Source: Hymenobacter tibetensis (GTDB lineage: Bacteria; Bacteroidota; Bacteroidia; Cytophagales; Hymenobacteraceae). Taken from it: 64,000 nt of DNA. Position 1 is the stretch's first letter, and every line of letters begins with the position of its first letter. Shown piece after piece: positions 43,602-53,045 of the stretch. The notes below the pieces were generated by a model, which saw only the letters and a program-made list of their open reading frames with translations, was not told the DNA's origin and did not search any database. Location of the stretch: NCBI RefSeq assembly GCF_022827545.1, contig NZ_CP094669.1, positions 2,384,001 to 2,448,000 on the forward strand. Reading direction: 5' to 3'. The position numbers and the translations under genes are program-made.

Positions 43602-46106
43602 TTACTTCGCCTTTGCCGTAGCCTTTTTGGCTGTAGTACCAGGTGCTTTTTTTGCTGCTGGCTTTTTCGCCGCAGGCTTCTTTGCTGCGGTGGCAGCTGG
43701 CTTCTTCTTAGCTGGCTTGTCAGCCGTTTCAGCGGCATCTGCGGCGGGAGCAGCCTTCTTGGCGAAGCGGCCACCTTTGGCGGGCTTATCCGGAGTAGCG
43801 GCAGCTAGTTCCAGGCAACGCTCCAACGTGAGACCAGCTGGCTCTTCTCCTTTCGGAATTTTCACGTTCTTCTTACCCGCTACGATGTACGGCCCAAAAC
43901 GACCGTTCAGCACCTGCACATCGGGGTTTTCAGGAAACTCCTTGATAAGGCGCTCGGCATCTGTCTTACGCTTGTTTTCGATCAGCTCTATGGCTTCGGT
44001 CGCCGTGATGGTATGCGGGTCCTGCTCTTTGGTGAGAGAGTAAAACTTGCTGTCGTGGCGGATGTAAGGACCGAAACGACCCAAAGCCGCCGTCATGTCT
44101 TTGTCTTCAAACTGCCCTACAATGCGGGGCAGCTTAAATAAATCAAGGGCTTCTTCCAGCGTGATGTTCTCGATGAATTGGCCTTTGCGCAAGCTCGCGT
44201 ATACTGCCTTCTCGCCTTCGGGCGCGCCTTCTTTCGGCTCAATTTGCACATAAGGACCATAGCGCCCGAGACGGGCCGTGAGTTTCTGGCCTGTTTCAGG
44301 GTGCGCGCCAATAACGCGGGTGCTACCAAGCGTGCTGCGCTCAATGTCTTGGCCGCGCTCCACAGTGGCGTGGAACGTGCCATAGAAACCAGCTAGCATG
44401 TCCGTCCACTGCTCGTGGCCGTTGGCTATTTGGTCGAACTCGTCTTCTACCTTGGCAGTGAACTGAAAATCAACAATCACGGGGAAGTGCTCCACCAGGA
44501 AGTCGTTCACTACCATGGCAGTATCCGTGGGGAAAAGCTTGGCTTTGTCGGCCCCGAAGGTTTCCGTTTTCACCTCTGTTTTCACCTCGCTGCCATCCAA
44601 CGTCAGCACATGGAACTTGCGCTCCTTGCCTTCGCGGGAGTCCTTCTCCACGTAGCCACGCTTCTGAATGGTGCTAATGGTAGGAGCATAGGTGGAAGGA
44701 CGGCCAATACCCATTTCCTCTAGCTTTTTCACCAAAGAAGCTTCTGTGTAACGAGCTGGAGGCGACGCAAAGCGTTCCAACGCACGCAATAGCTGCAACG
44801 GCAATTGCTGGCCTACGCTCAAGGGCGGCAAGCCACGCGAAAACGACGAGTCCGCGTTGGCAGCTTCGTCTTGCTCTTCTTCGTCCTTGCTCTCAGCGTA
44901 TGCTTTCAGAAAGCCTTCAAACGTGATGACTTCCCCGGTAGCCGTGAGCAACACCCCAGGTTGCGTACTGATGCCAATGCTGGCTACGGTCCGCTCAATC
45001 ACAGCGTCTGCCATCTGCGAGGCCATAGCCCGCTTCCGGATCAGGTCGTAGAGGCGCTGCTCTTGCGAGTCGGAGCCGGCTTTCACCAGCGCGAAGTCGG
45101 TTGGGCGAATAGCTTCGTGTGCTTCCTGCGCCGAGGCTGATTTAGTTTTATAGACGCGCGTTTGTGCGTACTCAGGGCCATAAGCGCGGCTGATTTCCAC
45201 CTTGGCTGCCTCTAGGGCATCTTGTGAAAGGTTCACCGAGTCAGTCCGCATGTAGCTGATTTTGCCGGCTTCATACAGTTTCTGTGCTACGCTCATGGTC
45301 TGCGCAACCGAGAAACCAAGCTTGCGCGACGCTTCCTGCTGCAGAGTGGAGGTAGTAAAGGGTGGCGCGGGACTGCGCTTACCGGGTTTCTTTTCTAGGT
45401 TTTCAATCCGGTAATCGGCTCCTACGCACCGCGCTAAGAAAGCTTCTGCTTCTTCCCGGGTCTTATAACGGGTTGGCAGCTCTGCTTCTAATACTGCTCC
45501 GCGCCCCGCATCGAAGCGGGCCGTAATGCGGTAAGCAGACGATACTTTGAACTGATTGATTTCCCGCTCGCGCTCCACTACAATGCGCACAGCTACGCTC
45601 TGCACGCGGCCTGCCGACAAGCCGGCTTTCACCTTTTTCCAGAGTACGGGGCTAAGTTCAAAACCTACCAACCGGTCGAGCACGCGGCGAGCCTGCTGTG
45701 CATTCACCAAGTTCAGGTCGATTTCGCGAGGCGTCGCAATGGCATTCAGAATGGCCGTCTTGGTGATTTCGCGAAATACGATGCGCCGCGTTTTATCGGT
45801 GCCCGACAGGTTGAGCGTTTCCGCCAAGTGCCACGAAATGGCCTCACCCTCCCGGTCATCGTCACTGGCTAGCCACACCGTTTCCGCTTCCTTCGACAGC
45901 TTTTTCAGCTGCGCGATTATCTCTCGCTTGTCGGGCGACACTACGTACGTCGGCTTGAAGCCGTTGGCAATATCAATGGCATTATTGTCCTTCGGCAGGT
46001 CGCGGACGTGACCGAAAGATGACTTAACGACATAGTCCTTACCCAAATACCCTTCAATGGTTTTGGCTTTGGCAGGCGACTCGACGATAACTAGATTTTT
46101 GACCAT
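43602..46106 (-). CDS. topA: DNA topoisomerase I
   Basis: 834 residues from ATG 46106 (MVKNLVIVESPAKAKTIEGYL). Toprim: LVIVESPAKAK and ASDDDREGEAISWHL. Catalytic Tyr in KISYMRTDSVNLS. The C-terminal half has repeated GRFGPYI-type modules (LGRYGPYVQIEPKEG, LGRFGPYIRHDSK, NGRFGPYIVAGK) without zinc cysteines, as in many Bacteroidota. The last ~45 residues are a Lys/Ala/Pro tail (AAKKPAAKKPAAKKAPG) that likely binds DNA. It relaxes negative supercoils by single-strand passage and balances gyrase. A longer upstream frame exists but has no family similarity. Confidence 0.96.
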   Translation of the reverse strand: MVKNLVIVESPAKAKTIEGYLGKDYVVKSSFGHVRDLPKDNNAIDIANGFKPTYVVSPDKREIIAQLKKLSKEAETVWLASDDDREGEAISWHLAETLNLSGTDKTRRIVFREITKTAILNAIATPREIDLNLVNAQQARRVLDRLVGFELSPVLWKKVKAGLSAGRVQSVAVRIVVEREREINQFKVSSAYRITARFDAGRGAVLEAELPTRYKTREEAEAFLARCVGADYRIENLEKKPGKRSPAPPFTTSTLQQEASRKLGFSVAQTMSVAQKLYEAGKISYMRTDSVNLSQDALEAAKVEISRAYGPEYAQTRVYKTKSASAQEAHEAIRPTDFALVKAGSDSQEQRLYDLIRKRAMASQMADAVIERTVASIGISTQPGVLLTATGEVITFEGFLKAYAESKDEEEQDEAANADSSFSRGLPPLSVGQQLPLQLLRALERFASPPARYTEASLVKKLEEMGIGRPSTYAPTISTIQKRGYVEKDSREGKERKFHVLTLDGSEVKTEVKTETFGADKAKLFPTDTAMVVNDFLVEHFPVIVDFQFTAKVEDEFDQIANGHEQWTDMLAGFYGTFHATVERGQDIERSTLGSTRVIGAHPETGQKLTARLGRYGPYVQIEPKEGAPEGEKAVYASLRKGQFIENITLEEALDLFKLPRIVGQFEDKDMTAALGRFGPYIRHDSKFYSLTKEQDPHTITATEAIELIENKRKTDAERLIKEFPENPDVQVLNGRFGPYIVAGKKNVKIPKGEEPAGLTLERCLELAAATPDKPAKGGRFAKKAAPAADAAETADKPAKKKPAATAAKKPAAKKPAAKKAPGTTAKKATAKAK

Positions 46107-46377
46107 TGGGTGGTAGTAGTGGCAGCGGTAGGTAACTAGCTTAGATAGGAACTCTAGTAGAAAACGCGGCAGCGGGCAAGAAGTTGAATTTTGCCGCAAA
46201 GATGCTGGAATAATCTGGTGTGCCACTGCCAGAGTCATAATAACCCTGTTGCACTCCCAATTATACGAGCCGCTACATAGGCAACAGCAGATTTAACGAA
46301 ACTGGTTCACGAAAATCTTTTCCGGCTCTACGAATGGTTAACCCCATAATCCTATACGGCGAAACGGGTCTATTCCT

Positions 46378-46385
46378 TACCTTTG
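46378..46385 (+). promoter_or_regulatory. -7 promoter element for the chemosensory operon
   Basis: TACCTTTG, 79 bp before the receptor ATG, in the 357-bp divergent gap between topA and the receptor. Nothing else was recognised in that gap. Confidence 0.5.
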
Positions 46386-46463
46386 CCAAGTAGAGCAAAG
46401 GCCATTTTAGGCGTGTTCTCGTTTGCTTCGCCTACTTTCCACGGGCCTCGCTACTCCTACTTT

Positions 46464-49400
46464 ATGGCATCAGGTAAGAATACTACCCCCTCCACCCGCC
46501 GCGCTAATCCCGTGGTTGCTCCCGATTCTCTAGAGCCAAGTCAGCTTCCTGCTGAGGCCTCAAACGGAGAAAGTACGCGCAAACGCGGTACCGTACGGAG
46601 CAGCCGCACCAACGAAGCTGTTCAAAACCCTAATTATGTCAACGAGCAGTTGAATCGGGTGCTCTTTGCCCTCGATGCCTTTAAAAAAGGAGACGTATCG
46701 GTACGGCTCACCAAACAAACCGACGACATCTTTGCGGAAATAGCCGAAGCCTACAACTCCATGGTGGAGATGATTGGTGGGGTAGGGGGCGAAGTATCGC
46801 GCATTTCCAAGGTAGCGGGGGTGGAAGGCAACCTGAAGGCCCGGGCTTCTGCCGACAATGCCGCTGGTTTCTGGCGCGACATGATCAACAACATCAACGG
46901 GCTTGTAGATAGCATTGCCGTACCAGTGTTGGAAGTAGGCAAGGTGCTCAAGAACATTAGCAAAGGCAACCTCGACGAAACCTTCCAGATTCCGGTCTCA
47001 GGCGACTTCAAGGTGATGGCCGAAACCATCAACAAGACCATTGACAACCTCAACCTGTTTGCTGGCGAAGTAACCCGCGTGGCGCAGGAGGTAGGTACCG
47101 AAGGCAAACTCGGGGGCCAAGCCTCCGTGCCGAATGTTGGCGGGGTGTGGAAAGACCTGACCGACAATGTAAACACCATGGCCTCGAACCTGACCTCTCA
47201 GGTGCGAGACATTGCCAACGTAGCGAATGCCGTTGCTAAAGGCGACTTGACGCAGAAGATGACGGTGGATGTGAAAGGGGAAATCTTCGACTTGAAGAAT
47301 ATCCTCAACCAAATGGTGGACTCGCTCAACATCTTCGGCGACGAAGTAACCCGCGTAGCCTTGGAAGTAGGCACCGAAGGAAAGCTGGGCGGACAGGCCT
47401 CGGTGCCGAATGTAGGTGGGGTGTGGAAAGACCTGACTGACAACGTAAACTACATGGCCTCGAACCTGACAAGTCAGGTACGTGACATTGCCAACGTCGC
47501 TAGCGCGGTAGCCAAAGGCGACTTGAGCCAGAAGATGACTGTAGACGTGAAAGGCGAGCTGCTAGATTTAAAGCAGAACCTGAACCAGATGGTGGACTCC
47601 CTGAACCTGTTTGCCGGCGAGGTAACCCGCGTGGCCTTGGAAGTAGGTACGGAAGGAAAGCTCGGCGGCCAAGCCTCCGTGCCGAACGTGGCCGGTGTCT
47701 GGAAGGATTTGACCGATAATGTGAACTTCATGGCTTCGAACCTAACCTTGCAGGTTCGAGACATTGCCAACGTAGCCACGGCAGTTGCCAAAGGGGACCT
47801 AACACAGAAAATTACCGTTGATCTGAAAGGGGAGCTGCTGGATTTGAAGCAGAACCTGAACCAGATGGTGGACTCCCTGAACCTGTTTGCCGGCGAAGTA
47901 ACCCGCGTGGCGCTGGAGGTAGGCACTGAGGGTAAGCTGGGTGGTCAGGCTTCGGTGCCGAATGTGGCTGGGGTGTGGAAAGACATCACCCACAACGTAA
48001 ACTACATGGCCTCGAACCTAACGAGCCAGGTGCGCGATATTGCCAACGTAGCTACCGCCGTAGCGCGCGGCGACCTAAGCCAGAAAATGACGGTGGATGT
48101 GAAAGGAGAAATCCTGGAGCTGAAGAACATCCTCAACCAGATGGTGGACTCGCTCAACATCTTCGGCGACGAAGTAACCCGCGTGGCCCGCGAAGTAGGC
48201 ACCGAGGGTAAGTTGGGCGGTCAAGCAGCCGTGCCCCGCGTGAGCGGCACCTGGAAAGACTTGACCGACAACGTGAACTTCATGGCCTCGAACCTGACCT
48301 CTCAGGTGCGCGACATTGCCAACGTGGCCAGCGCGGTAGCCAAAGGCGACCTGACGCAAAAGATGACGGTGGATGTGAAAGGAGAAATCTTCGACTTGAA
48401 GAACATCCTCAATCAGATGGTGGACTCGCTCAACATCTTTGCTGGCGAGGTAACCCGCGTGGCCCGGGAGGTAGGTACCGAGGGTATCTTGGGCGGCCAG
48501 GCATCCGTGCCAAATGTAATGGGCACCTGGAAAGACCTGACCGACAACGTGAACACCATGGCCTCGAACCTGACCTCTCAGGTACGCGACATTGCCAACG
48601 TGGCCACGGCCGTGGCCAAAGGAGATTTGAGCCAGAAAGTAACTGTTAACGTGCGCGGTGAGCTGCTGCAACTCAAGGAAAACTTGAACCAGATGGTGGA
48701 CTCGCTCAATACCTTCGGCGACGAGGTAACCCGAGTAGCCCGCGAAGTAGGCACCGAAGGAAAGTTGGGCGGCCAGGCCGATGTGCCAAACGTGCGGGGC
48801 ACCTGGAAAGACCTGACCGATAACGTAAACTTCATGGCCGCCTCGCTTACCAGCCAGGTGCGCGACATTGCTAACGTTACCACGGCCGTAGCGCGCGGCG
48901 ACCTAAGCCAGAAAGTATCGGTGGATGTGAAAGGCGAACTGCTCGACCTGAAAGACAACATCAACCGCATGGTGGATTCGCTCAACATCTTCGCCGGCGA
49001 AGTAACCCGCGTGGCGCAGGAAGTAGGTACCGAAGGCCGCCTGGGTGGCCAAGCTCAGGTACCGAACGTAAGCGGCGTTTGGAAAGACCTAACCGACAAC
49101 GTAAACACTATGGCCGCCAACCTCACCACGCAAGTGCGAGGCATCGGCAAAGTGGTAACCGGCGTATCGCAAGGTGACCTGACCCAGAAGCTGACCCTGG
49201 AAGCTAAGGGCGAAGTAGCCGAGCTAGCTGACACCATCAACCGCATGGTGGACGACCTGAACCGTTTGGCGCAGGAAGTAAGCCGCGTGGCCAAAGTAGC
49301 TGGGGTAGAAGGCAAACTGACCGAACGGGCAACCGTAGGCGGCGTAAGCGGCTCGTGGAAGGAAATTGTGGATACCCTCAACGACCTCCTCGAATCCATT

Positions 49401-50873
49401 GCCTCGCCGGTGCTAGAAGTAAGCCGGGTGGTGCGGGCCATATCCGAAGGTGACCTGACGCAGCAAGTGGAAATTCAAACGGCCGGGGATATCCAAGCCA
49501 TGGCTGATGCGTTGAACCTGGCCGTAGACAACCTGAACGATCTGCTGGCGGAAATCAATGAATCGTCGCAGGTGGTGGGCACGTCGTCGGAGGAAATGGC
49601 GGCCAAAGGGCAGGAGATGAGCCGCGTAACAGTTGACGTGGCACTGGCCATGCAGCAGATGGCCGAAGGTGCGCAAAACCAGGCCCTCAAAACTGACCAG
49701 GCTTTCAAGCTAATCGAGGAAATCATGCAGGCCACCAAGGAAACGGCTGGCAAAGCCGACGTTGGTATCAAGGCCGCTATTCTTGGCGAGCAAACCTCGC
49801 AGCTCGGTTTGAAAACGGTAGCCGAGGTGGTAAAGAACATGGAGGAAATTTCGGCGGCAGCAGCTCAAACGGCCCGCACCATCGAAGTACTGTCCAACCG
49901 TTCGCAGGATATCAGCAAAACGCTGGCAGTTATCACCGACATTGCTTCCCAAACCAACCTGCTGGCTCTGAACGCCGCCATCGAAGCAGCCCGCGCCGGG
50001 GAAGCAGGCCGTGGTTTCGCTGTAGTAGCCGAAGAAATACGCAAGCTAGCCGAGGGTTCCCGTCGTTCGGCTTCGGAAATCGGTACGCTGGTTGACGACG
50101 TGAAGAAGGACACCACCAGTGCGGCCAGCGCTATTTCCACCATGGAAGGCCGAGTACTGAAAGGCAAGAACGCCACCTTCGAGGCTAGCTCTGCCTTTAA
50201 GAACATTGCGACCAGCAGCGGCGAAACTCTACGCACCTCCCGCGACATTCTTACGGCCACCGAGATTCAGAAAACCTCGATTGGCGACGTAGTGAAGTAC
50301 GTGGAGGAAGTGGTAGCCATTGCCGAGCAAACGGCTACTGGCACCCAGCAAGTGGCAGGTACGGCCAAGGGTCTATCCAGCTCGATGTATGAGCTGACGG
50401 TATCGAGCCAGCGCCTGACTGACATTGCCGACGACTTGCAGCTCGGCCTCTCCAACTTCCAACTGCTGGAGGAAATGGAGCCCGAGCCCGAGCCGGAGCC
50501 AATTCGGACGCGCCGGGTAGCTCGCCGTCCGGTCGCGCAGCCTCAGCCAGTTTCCGCTACGCCGGAGCGCGACCGGGCCAGCACCCGCCGCACCAACGCC
50601 GCAACCGATGCAGCCCATGCTCGCGCCGTAGCCGCCCGTCCTGTAGTAGCTACTCGCCGCGGCGACGTCCGGCCAACGCCGGAAGCCCCAACTCCGGCGC
50701 GCAAGCACACCAACGCTGACCAAGCCGAAGCGCAACGTAACCGCCGAGCTGCCCGCCGCAGTTCCGACGATGAGAAAGTAGCCACGGCTTCTGCTGCTAA
50801 CAGCAATGGAAAAGCAACTTCAGCCCCGGCTGAAAAGCCGGCCAAGGCGCGTGCCAAGGCGAAAGCGAAATAA
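46464..50873 (+). CDS. Soluble poly-HAMP chemoreceptor (methyl-accepting-type)
   Basis: 1469 residues from ATG 46464 ([10 protein letters not shown]); an upstream TTG frame overlaps the promoter. No membrane segment. Residues 1-60 are low complexity; about 60-200 hold two HAMP-like units ([33 protein letters not shown]). Residues 202-1029 are nine tandem 92-residue repeats ([17 protein letters not shown] ... [45 protein letters not shown]). Residues about 1030-1330 are an MCP signalling hairpin with tip motif [20 protein letters not shown]. The tail is Pro/Arg/Ala-rich with EPEPEPEP. It likely senses a cytoplasmic signal and controls CheA through CheW. First gene of the che operon. Confidence 0.93.
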   Translation: MASGKNTTPSTRRANPVVAPDSLEPSQLPAEASNGESTRKRGTVRSSRTNEAVQNPNYVNEQLNRVLFALDAFKKGDVSVRLTKQTDDIFAEIAEAYNSMVEMIGGVGGEVSRISKVAGVEGNLKARASADNAAGFWRDMINNINGLVDSIAVPVLEVGKVLKNISKGNLDETFQIPVSGDFKVMAETINKTIDNLNLFAGEVTRVAQEVGTEGKLGGQASVPNVGGVWKDLTDNVNTMASNLTSQVRDIANVANAVAKGDLTQKMTVDVKGEIFDLKNILNQMVDSLNIFGDEVTRVALEVGTEGKLGGQASVPNVGGVWKDLTDNVNYMASNLTSQVRDIANVASAVAKGDLSQKMTVDVKGELLDLKQNLNQMVDSLNLFAGEVTRVALEVGTEGKLGGQASVPNVAGVWKDLTDNVNFMASNLTLQVRDIANVATAVAKGDLTQKITVDLKGELLDLKQNLNQMVDSLNLFAGEVTRVALEVGTEGKLGGQASVPNVAGVWKDITHNVNYMASNLTSQVRDIANVATAVARGDLSQKMTVDVKGEILELKNILNQMVDSLNIFGDEVTRVAREVGTEGKLGGQAAVPRVSGTWKDLTDNVNFMASNLTSQVRDIANVASAVAKGDLTQKMTVDVKGEIFDLKNILNQMVDSLNIFAGEVTRVAREVGTEGILGGQASVPNVMGTWKDLTDNVNTMASNLTSQVRDIANVATAVAKGDLSQKVTVNVRGELLQLKENLNQMVDSLNTFGDEVTRVAREVGTEGKLGGQADVPNVRGTWKDLTDNVNFMAASLTSQVRDIANVTTAVARGDLSQKVSVDVKGELLDLKDNINRMVDSLNIFAGEVTRVAQEVGTEGRLGGQAQVPNVSGVWKDLTDNVNTMAANLTTQVRGIGKVVTGVSQGDLTQKLTLEAKGEVAELADTINRMVDDLNRLAQEVSRVAKVAGVEGKLTERATVGGVSGSWKEIVDTLNDLLESIASPVLEVSRVVRAISEGDLTQQVEIQTAGDIQAMADALNLAVDNLNDLLAEINESSQVVGTSSEEMAAKGQEMSRVTVDVALAMQQMAEGAQNQALKTDQAFKLIEEIMQATKETAGKADVGIKAAILGEQTSQLGLKTVAEVVKNMEEISAAAAQTARTIEVLSNRSQDISKTLAVITDIASQTNLLALNAAIEAARAGEAGRGFAVVAEEIRKLAEGSRRSASEIGTLVDDVKKDTTSAASAISTMEGRVLKGKNATFEASSAFKNIATSSGETLRTSRDILTATEIQKTSIGDVVKYVEEVVAIAEQTATGTQQVAGTAKGLSSSMYELTVSSQRLTDIADDLQLGLSNFQLLEEMEPEPEPEPIRTRRVARRPVAQPQPVSATPERDRASTRRTNAATDAAHARAVAARPVVATRRGDVRPTPEAPTPARKHTNADQAEAQRNRRAARRSSDDEKVATASAANSNGKATSAPAEKPAKARAKAKAK
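47067..49550 (+). repeat. Nine tandem 276-bp HAMP-coding repeats
   Basis: Units start every 276 bp from 47067 (unit 2 at 47343, unit 9 at 49275), so the copy period is exactly 92 codons. Units 1-7 are nearly identical in protein; units 8 and 9 drift. Recombination between units could change the copy number. Confidence 0.9.
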
Positions 50874-50936
50874 CTAGCGGCCTCCAACAACTCAGCTTCT
50901 CAGTCTTATATCTCAGGTTTCAATAAGGTCCAGTGA

Positions 50937-51443
50937 ATGGCTGACGCAGAACAACCTAACGACAAAAAAAGCACTAAGCCCGACGCCATCATTCAATTGA
51001 TTGTATTTCGGCTTGGGGAAGAGGAATACGGCCTGCGCATCGAGCAAGTGAAGGAAGTGACGGTGACACCCGAAGTGGCCCGCATGCCCAAAACGCCCCC
51101 TTTTATCAAAGGCATTGCCAACCTGCGCGGCGACATCATTGCCATTGTAGATCTGGAAGAGCGTTTCGGCCTGCGGCCTGCGGGGCAGGAGCTACCCACT
51201 ACCTCGTATACGCTAGCCATTGAAGCCAAAGATTACACCATTGGCATAGTGGTACGTGAGGTGCCGCAACCGTTGTCGATTCCTATTTCCATCATTGAAA
51301 AGGCTCCTGAATTCATCCAGGACATCAACATCAATGACAAGTACATCGAGGGAATTGCCAAGGTAGATGGACGTATCATCATTGTGCTTGATATGCTAAA
51401 GCTGCTCACTCCCTCGGAAATCATGCAGTTGCAGTCTTCCTGA
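50937..51443 (+). CDS. cheW: CheW coupling protein
   Basis: 168 residues. Two SH3-like subdomains with family motifs: QLIVFRLGEEEYGLRIEQVKEV, FIKGIANLRGDIIAIVDLEERFGL, IGIVVREVPQPL and IEGIAKVDGRIIIVLDMLKLL. It links the receptor signalling tip to CheA. It lies 63 bp after the poly-HAMP receptor and 73 bp before cheY, clearly one operon. The N-terminal 16 residues are charged and probably disordered. Confidence 0.95.
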   Translation: MADAEQPNDKKSTKPDAIIQLIVFRLGEEEYGLRIEQVKEVTVTPEVARMPKTPPFIKGIANLRGDIIAIVDLEERFGLRPAGQELPTTSYTLAIEAKDYTIGIVVREVPQPLSIPISIIEKAPEFIQDININDKYIEGIAKVDGRIIIVLDMLKLLTPSEIMQLQSS

Positions 51444-51516
51444 GCATCTTTGCCTGATGGCTGCCGTACAACGTGCAGCTTTAAATTCCTTTTTGCTCTC
51501 CTTCCGGATTTTTGAA

Positions 51517-51894
51517 ATGCCTCTTATGAAAAACCGCATCCTCATCGTCGATGACTCTTTTTACATGCGTACGATGCTCAAGAATGTGCTCACCGATGCC
51601 GGCTATGAGGTAGTAGGCGAGGCTGCCAATGGCCAGCAGGCTATTGAACTGGCTGCTTCTACTAAGCCCGACCTTATCACCCTCGACGTAATTCTGCCCG
51701 ATAATACCGGCCTGGATGTGCTCAAAGGCATTCGTGAGAATGACCCCGACGTAAAAGTGGTGATGTGCAGCGCCGTGGGCCAGGAGGTTATCGTGAATGA
51801 AGCACTGGAAAGCGGCGCTTCTGCTTATATCGTCAAGCCGTTCTCTGAGGAGAAGGTCCTGGAAATAGTAGGAGGAGCGTTGGGCGCGGAATAA
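51517..51894 (+). CDS. cheY: CheY-like response regulator
   Basis: 125 residues, a lone receiver. Acidic pocket Asp12-Asp13 (ILIVDDS), phospho-acceptor Asp57 (LITLDVILP), switch Ser in VVMCSAVG and Lys in YIVKPFS. ATG 51517 (MPLMKNR) and ATG 51526 (MKNR) are both possible; a far upstream start is unlikely. It receives phosphate from CheA. As no flagellar genes are present, its output would be some other machine, such as gliding or surface motility, or another pathway. Confidence 0.93.
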   Translation: MPLMKNRILIVDDSFYMRTMLKNVLTDAGYEVVGEAANGQQAIELAASTKPDLITLDVILPDNTGLDVLKGIRENDPDVKVVMCSAVGQEVIVNEALESGASAYIVKPFSEEKVLEIVGGALGAE

Positions 51895-51972
51895 CGCGTT
51901 GTAGCTCATCTTGTAGCCGGTAGACTTTTGTGGTCTGCTCCGCCTGCCTGTTGTCTTGGTTTCCTTTTGCTC

Positions 51973-53043
51973 GTGCCTGATATTTCCGCTCCGTTTACTG
52001 TATTGCTAGGTAATCTGCCCACTACGGGGCGGTTGGCCTTGAAGCGCTTGCTCGAGCAGCAGCCAAGGCTCTGCGTGGTGTGTGCTGGCGAAAACCCGGC
52101 CGAACTCTTGGCGTACGCGTATCGTCTGCGTCCACAGTTGCTGATTGTGAGCGAGCTAGAGTTGCGTGTAGTAGAAGCGTTAAGCCGCCAGATGGTGGTG
52201 CCTGTGTTGCTGTACTGCGAAGCAGCGCCATTGGCTGGCATGCTGCGTGAGGCCAGCCGTTGGGGTGTAACGAACTTTATTTCAGCCAACACAAGTGCAA
52301 GTGAATGGGGGAGTGAGGTGCTGCGCAAAGTCTGGGCAGCCTTCCCGTTGCCTACTTCTCCTATAGAAGCTGTCAGCCGGGTGGGTGCGGTTCCGGGCTT
52401 ACCAGGTGGTGTTGTAGTAATTGGTGGCTCTACTGGGGGAACCACCGCAGTGGAGTCGTTGGTTCGAGCGTTGCCGGCTACGCTGGCTTGCGCGGTGATC
52501 GTGGCGGTGCACTTACCGGCCGCTTTTCTTGATTCCTTTGTGAAGCGTTTGGCTCGGGCTAGTGCGCTGCCCGTGGTAGCGGGCTGGGCTGGTACGTTGC
52601 TTGAGCCTGGCCGTATTGTGGTGGCGCCAGGTGGGCGCAATGTGCTGGTGCGACGGGCCACTACTAGCCCTTGGCAATGCTGGCAACTCGATATAGCAAC
52701 TGAAGCCAGTCCGTCCGGCGACGAGCCTTCTATCGACATTTTGATGCGTTCCGTTGCTCGCACTGTGGGCCCCAACGTGTTGGGCGTAGTGCTCACAGGT
52801 ATGGGGCGTGATGGCACGCTAGGAGCCCAGGCTATTCGCCAGCATGGTGGCACCGTATTGGTGCAGGACAAGGCTTCTTCGGTGGTCTTTTCGATGCCGA
52901 ACTCGGTCATCCAAGCGGGCTGGGCCAATGCTGTGCTATCACTAGCCGACCTGCCTAACGCCATTACGTTGCATGCCGGTCGGTTCCGGCGGGTGATGGC
53001 CGAGGCTCGAAACAAGGTGTCGTCTGTTCCTCAAGCCGTCTGA
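51973..53043 (+). CDS. cheB: CheB methylesterase with degenerate receiver
   Basis: 356 residues from GTG 51973 (an upstream TTG is unlikely). The C-terminal methylesterase/deamidase domain is intact: Ser153 (IGGSTGGTT), His180 (VAVHLPA) and Asp280 (LTGMGRDGT). Residues 8-124 have the length and secondary-structure pattern of a receiver (FTVLLGNLPTTGRLALKRLLE, QLLIVSELEL, GVTNFISANTS) but lack the acidic pocket, the phospho-acceptor Asp (Ser-Glu there) and the Lys. So it cannot be switched by CheA phosphate in the classical way. It overlaps no gene but ends 2 bp before cheA. Confidence 0.93.
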   Translation: MPDISAPFTVLLGNLPTTGRLALKRLLEQQPRLCVVCAGENPAELLAYAYRLRPQLLIVSELELRVVEALSRQMVVPVLLYCEAAPLAGMLREASRWGVTNFISANTSASEWGSEVLRKVWAAFPLPTSPIEAVSRVGAVPGLPGGVVVIGGSTGGTTAVESLVRALPATLACAVIVAVHLPAAFLDSFVKRLARASALPVVAGWAGTLLEPGRIVVAPGGRNVLVRRATTSPWQCWQLDIATEASPSGDEPSIDILMRSVARTVGPNVLGVVLTGMGRDGTLGAQAIRQHGGTVLVQDKASSVVFSMPNSVIQAGWANAVLSLADLPNAITLHAGRFRRVMAEARNKVSSVPQAV

Positions 53044-53045
53044 TT

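Noticed and set aside
47067..49550. CRISPR array or tandem DNA satellite
   Set aside because: The period is exactly 92 codons and the open frame is continuous; it encodes HAMP-type protein repeats.
51906..53015. Leftward 369-codon frame opposite cheB
   Set aside because: Ser/Thr/Arg-rich shadow; CheB motifs are clear on the plus strand.
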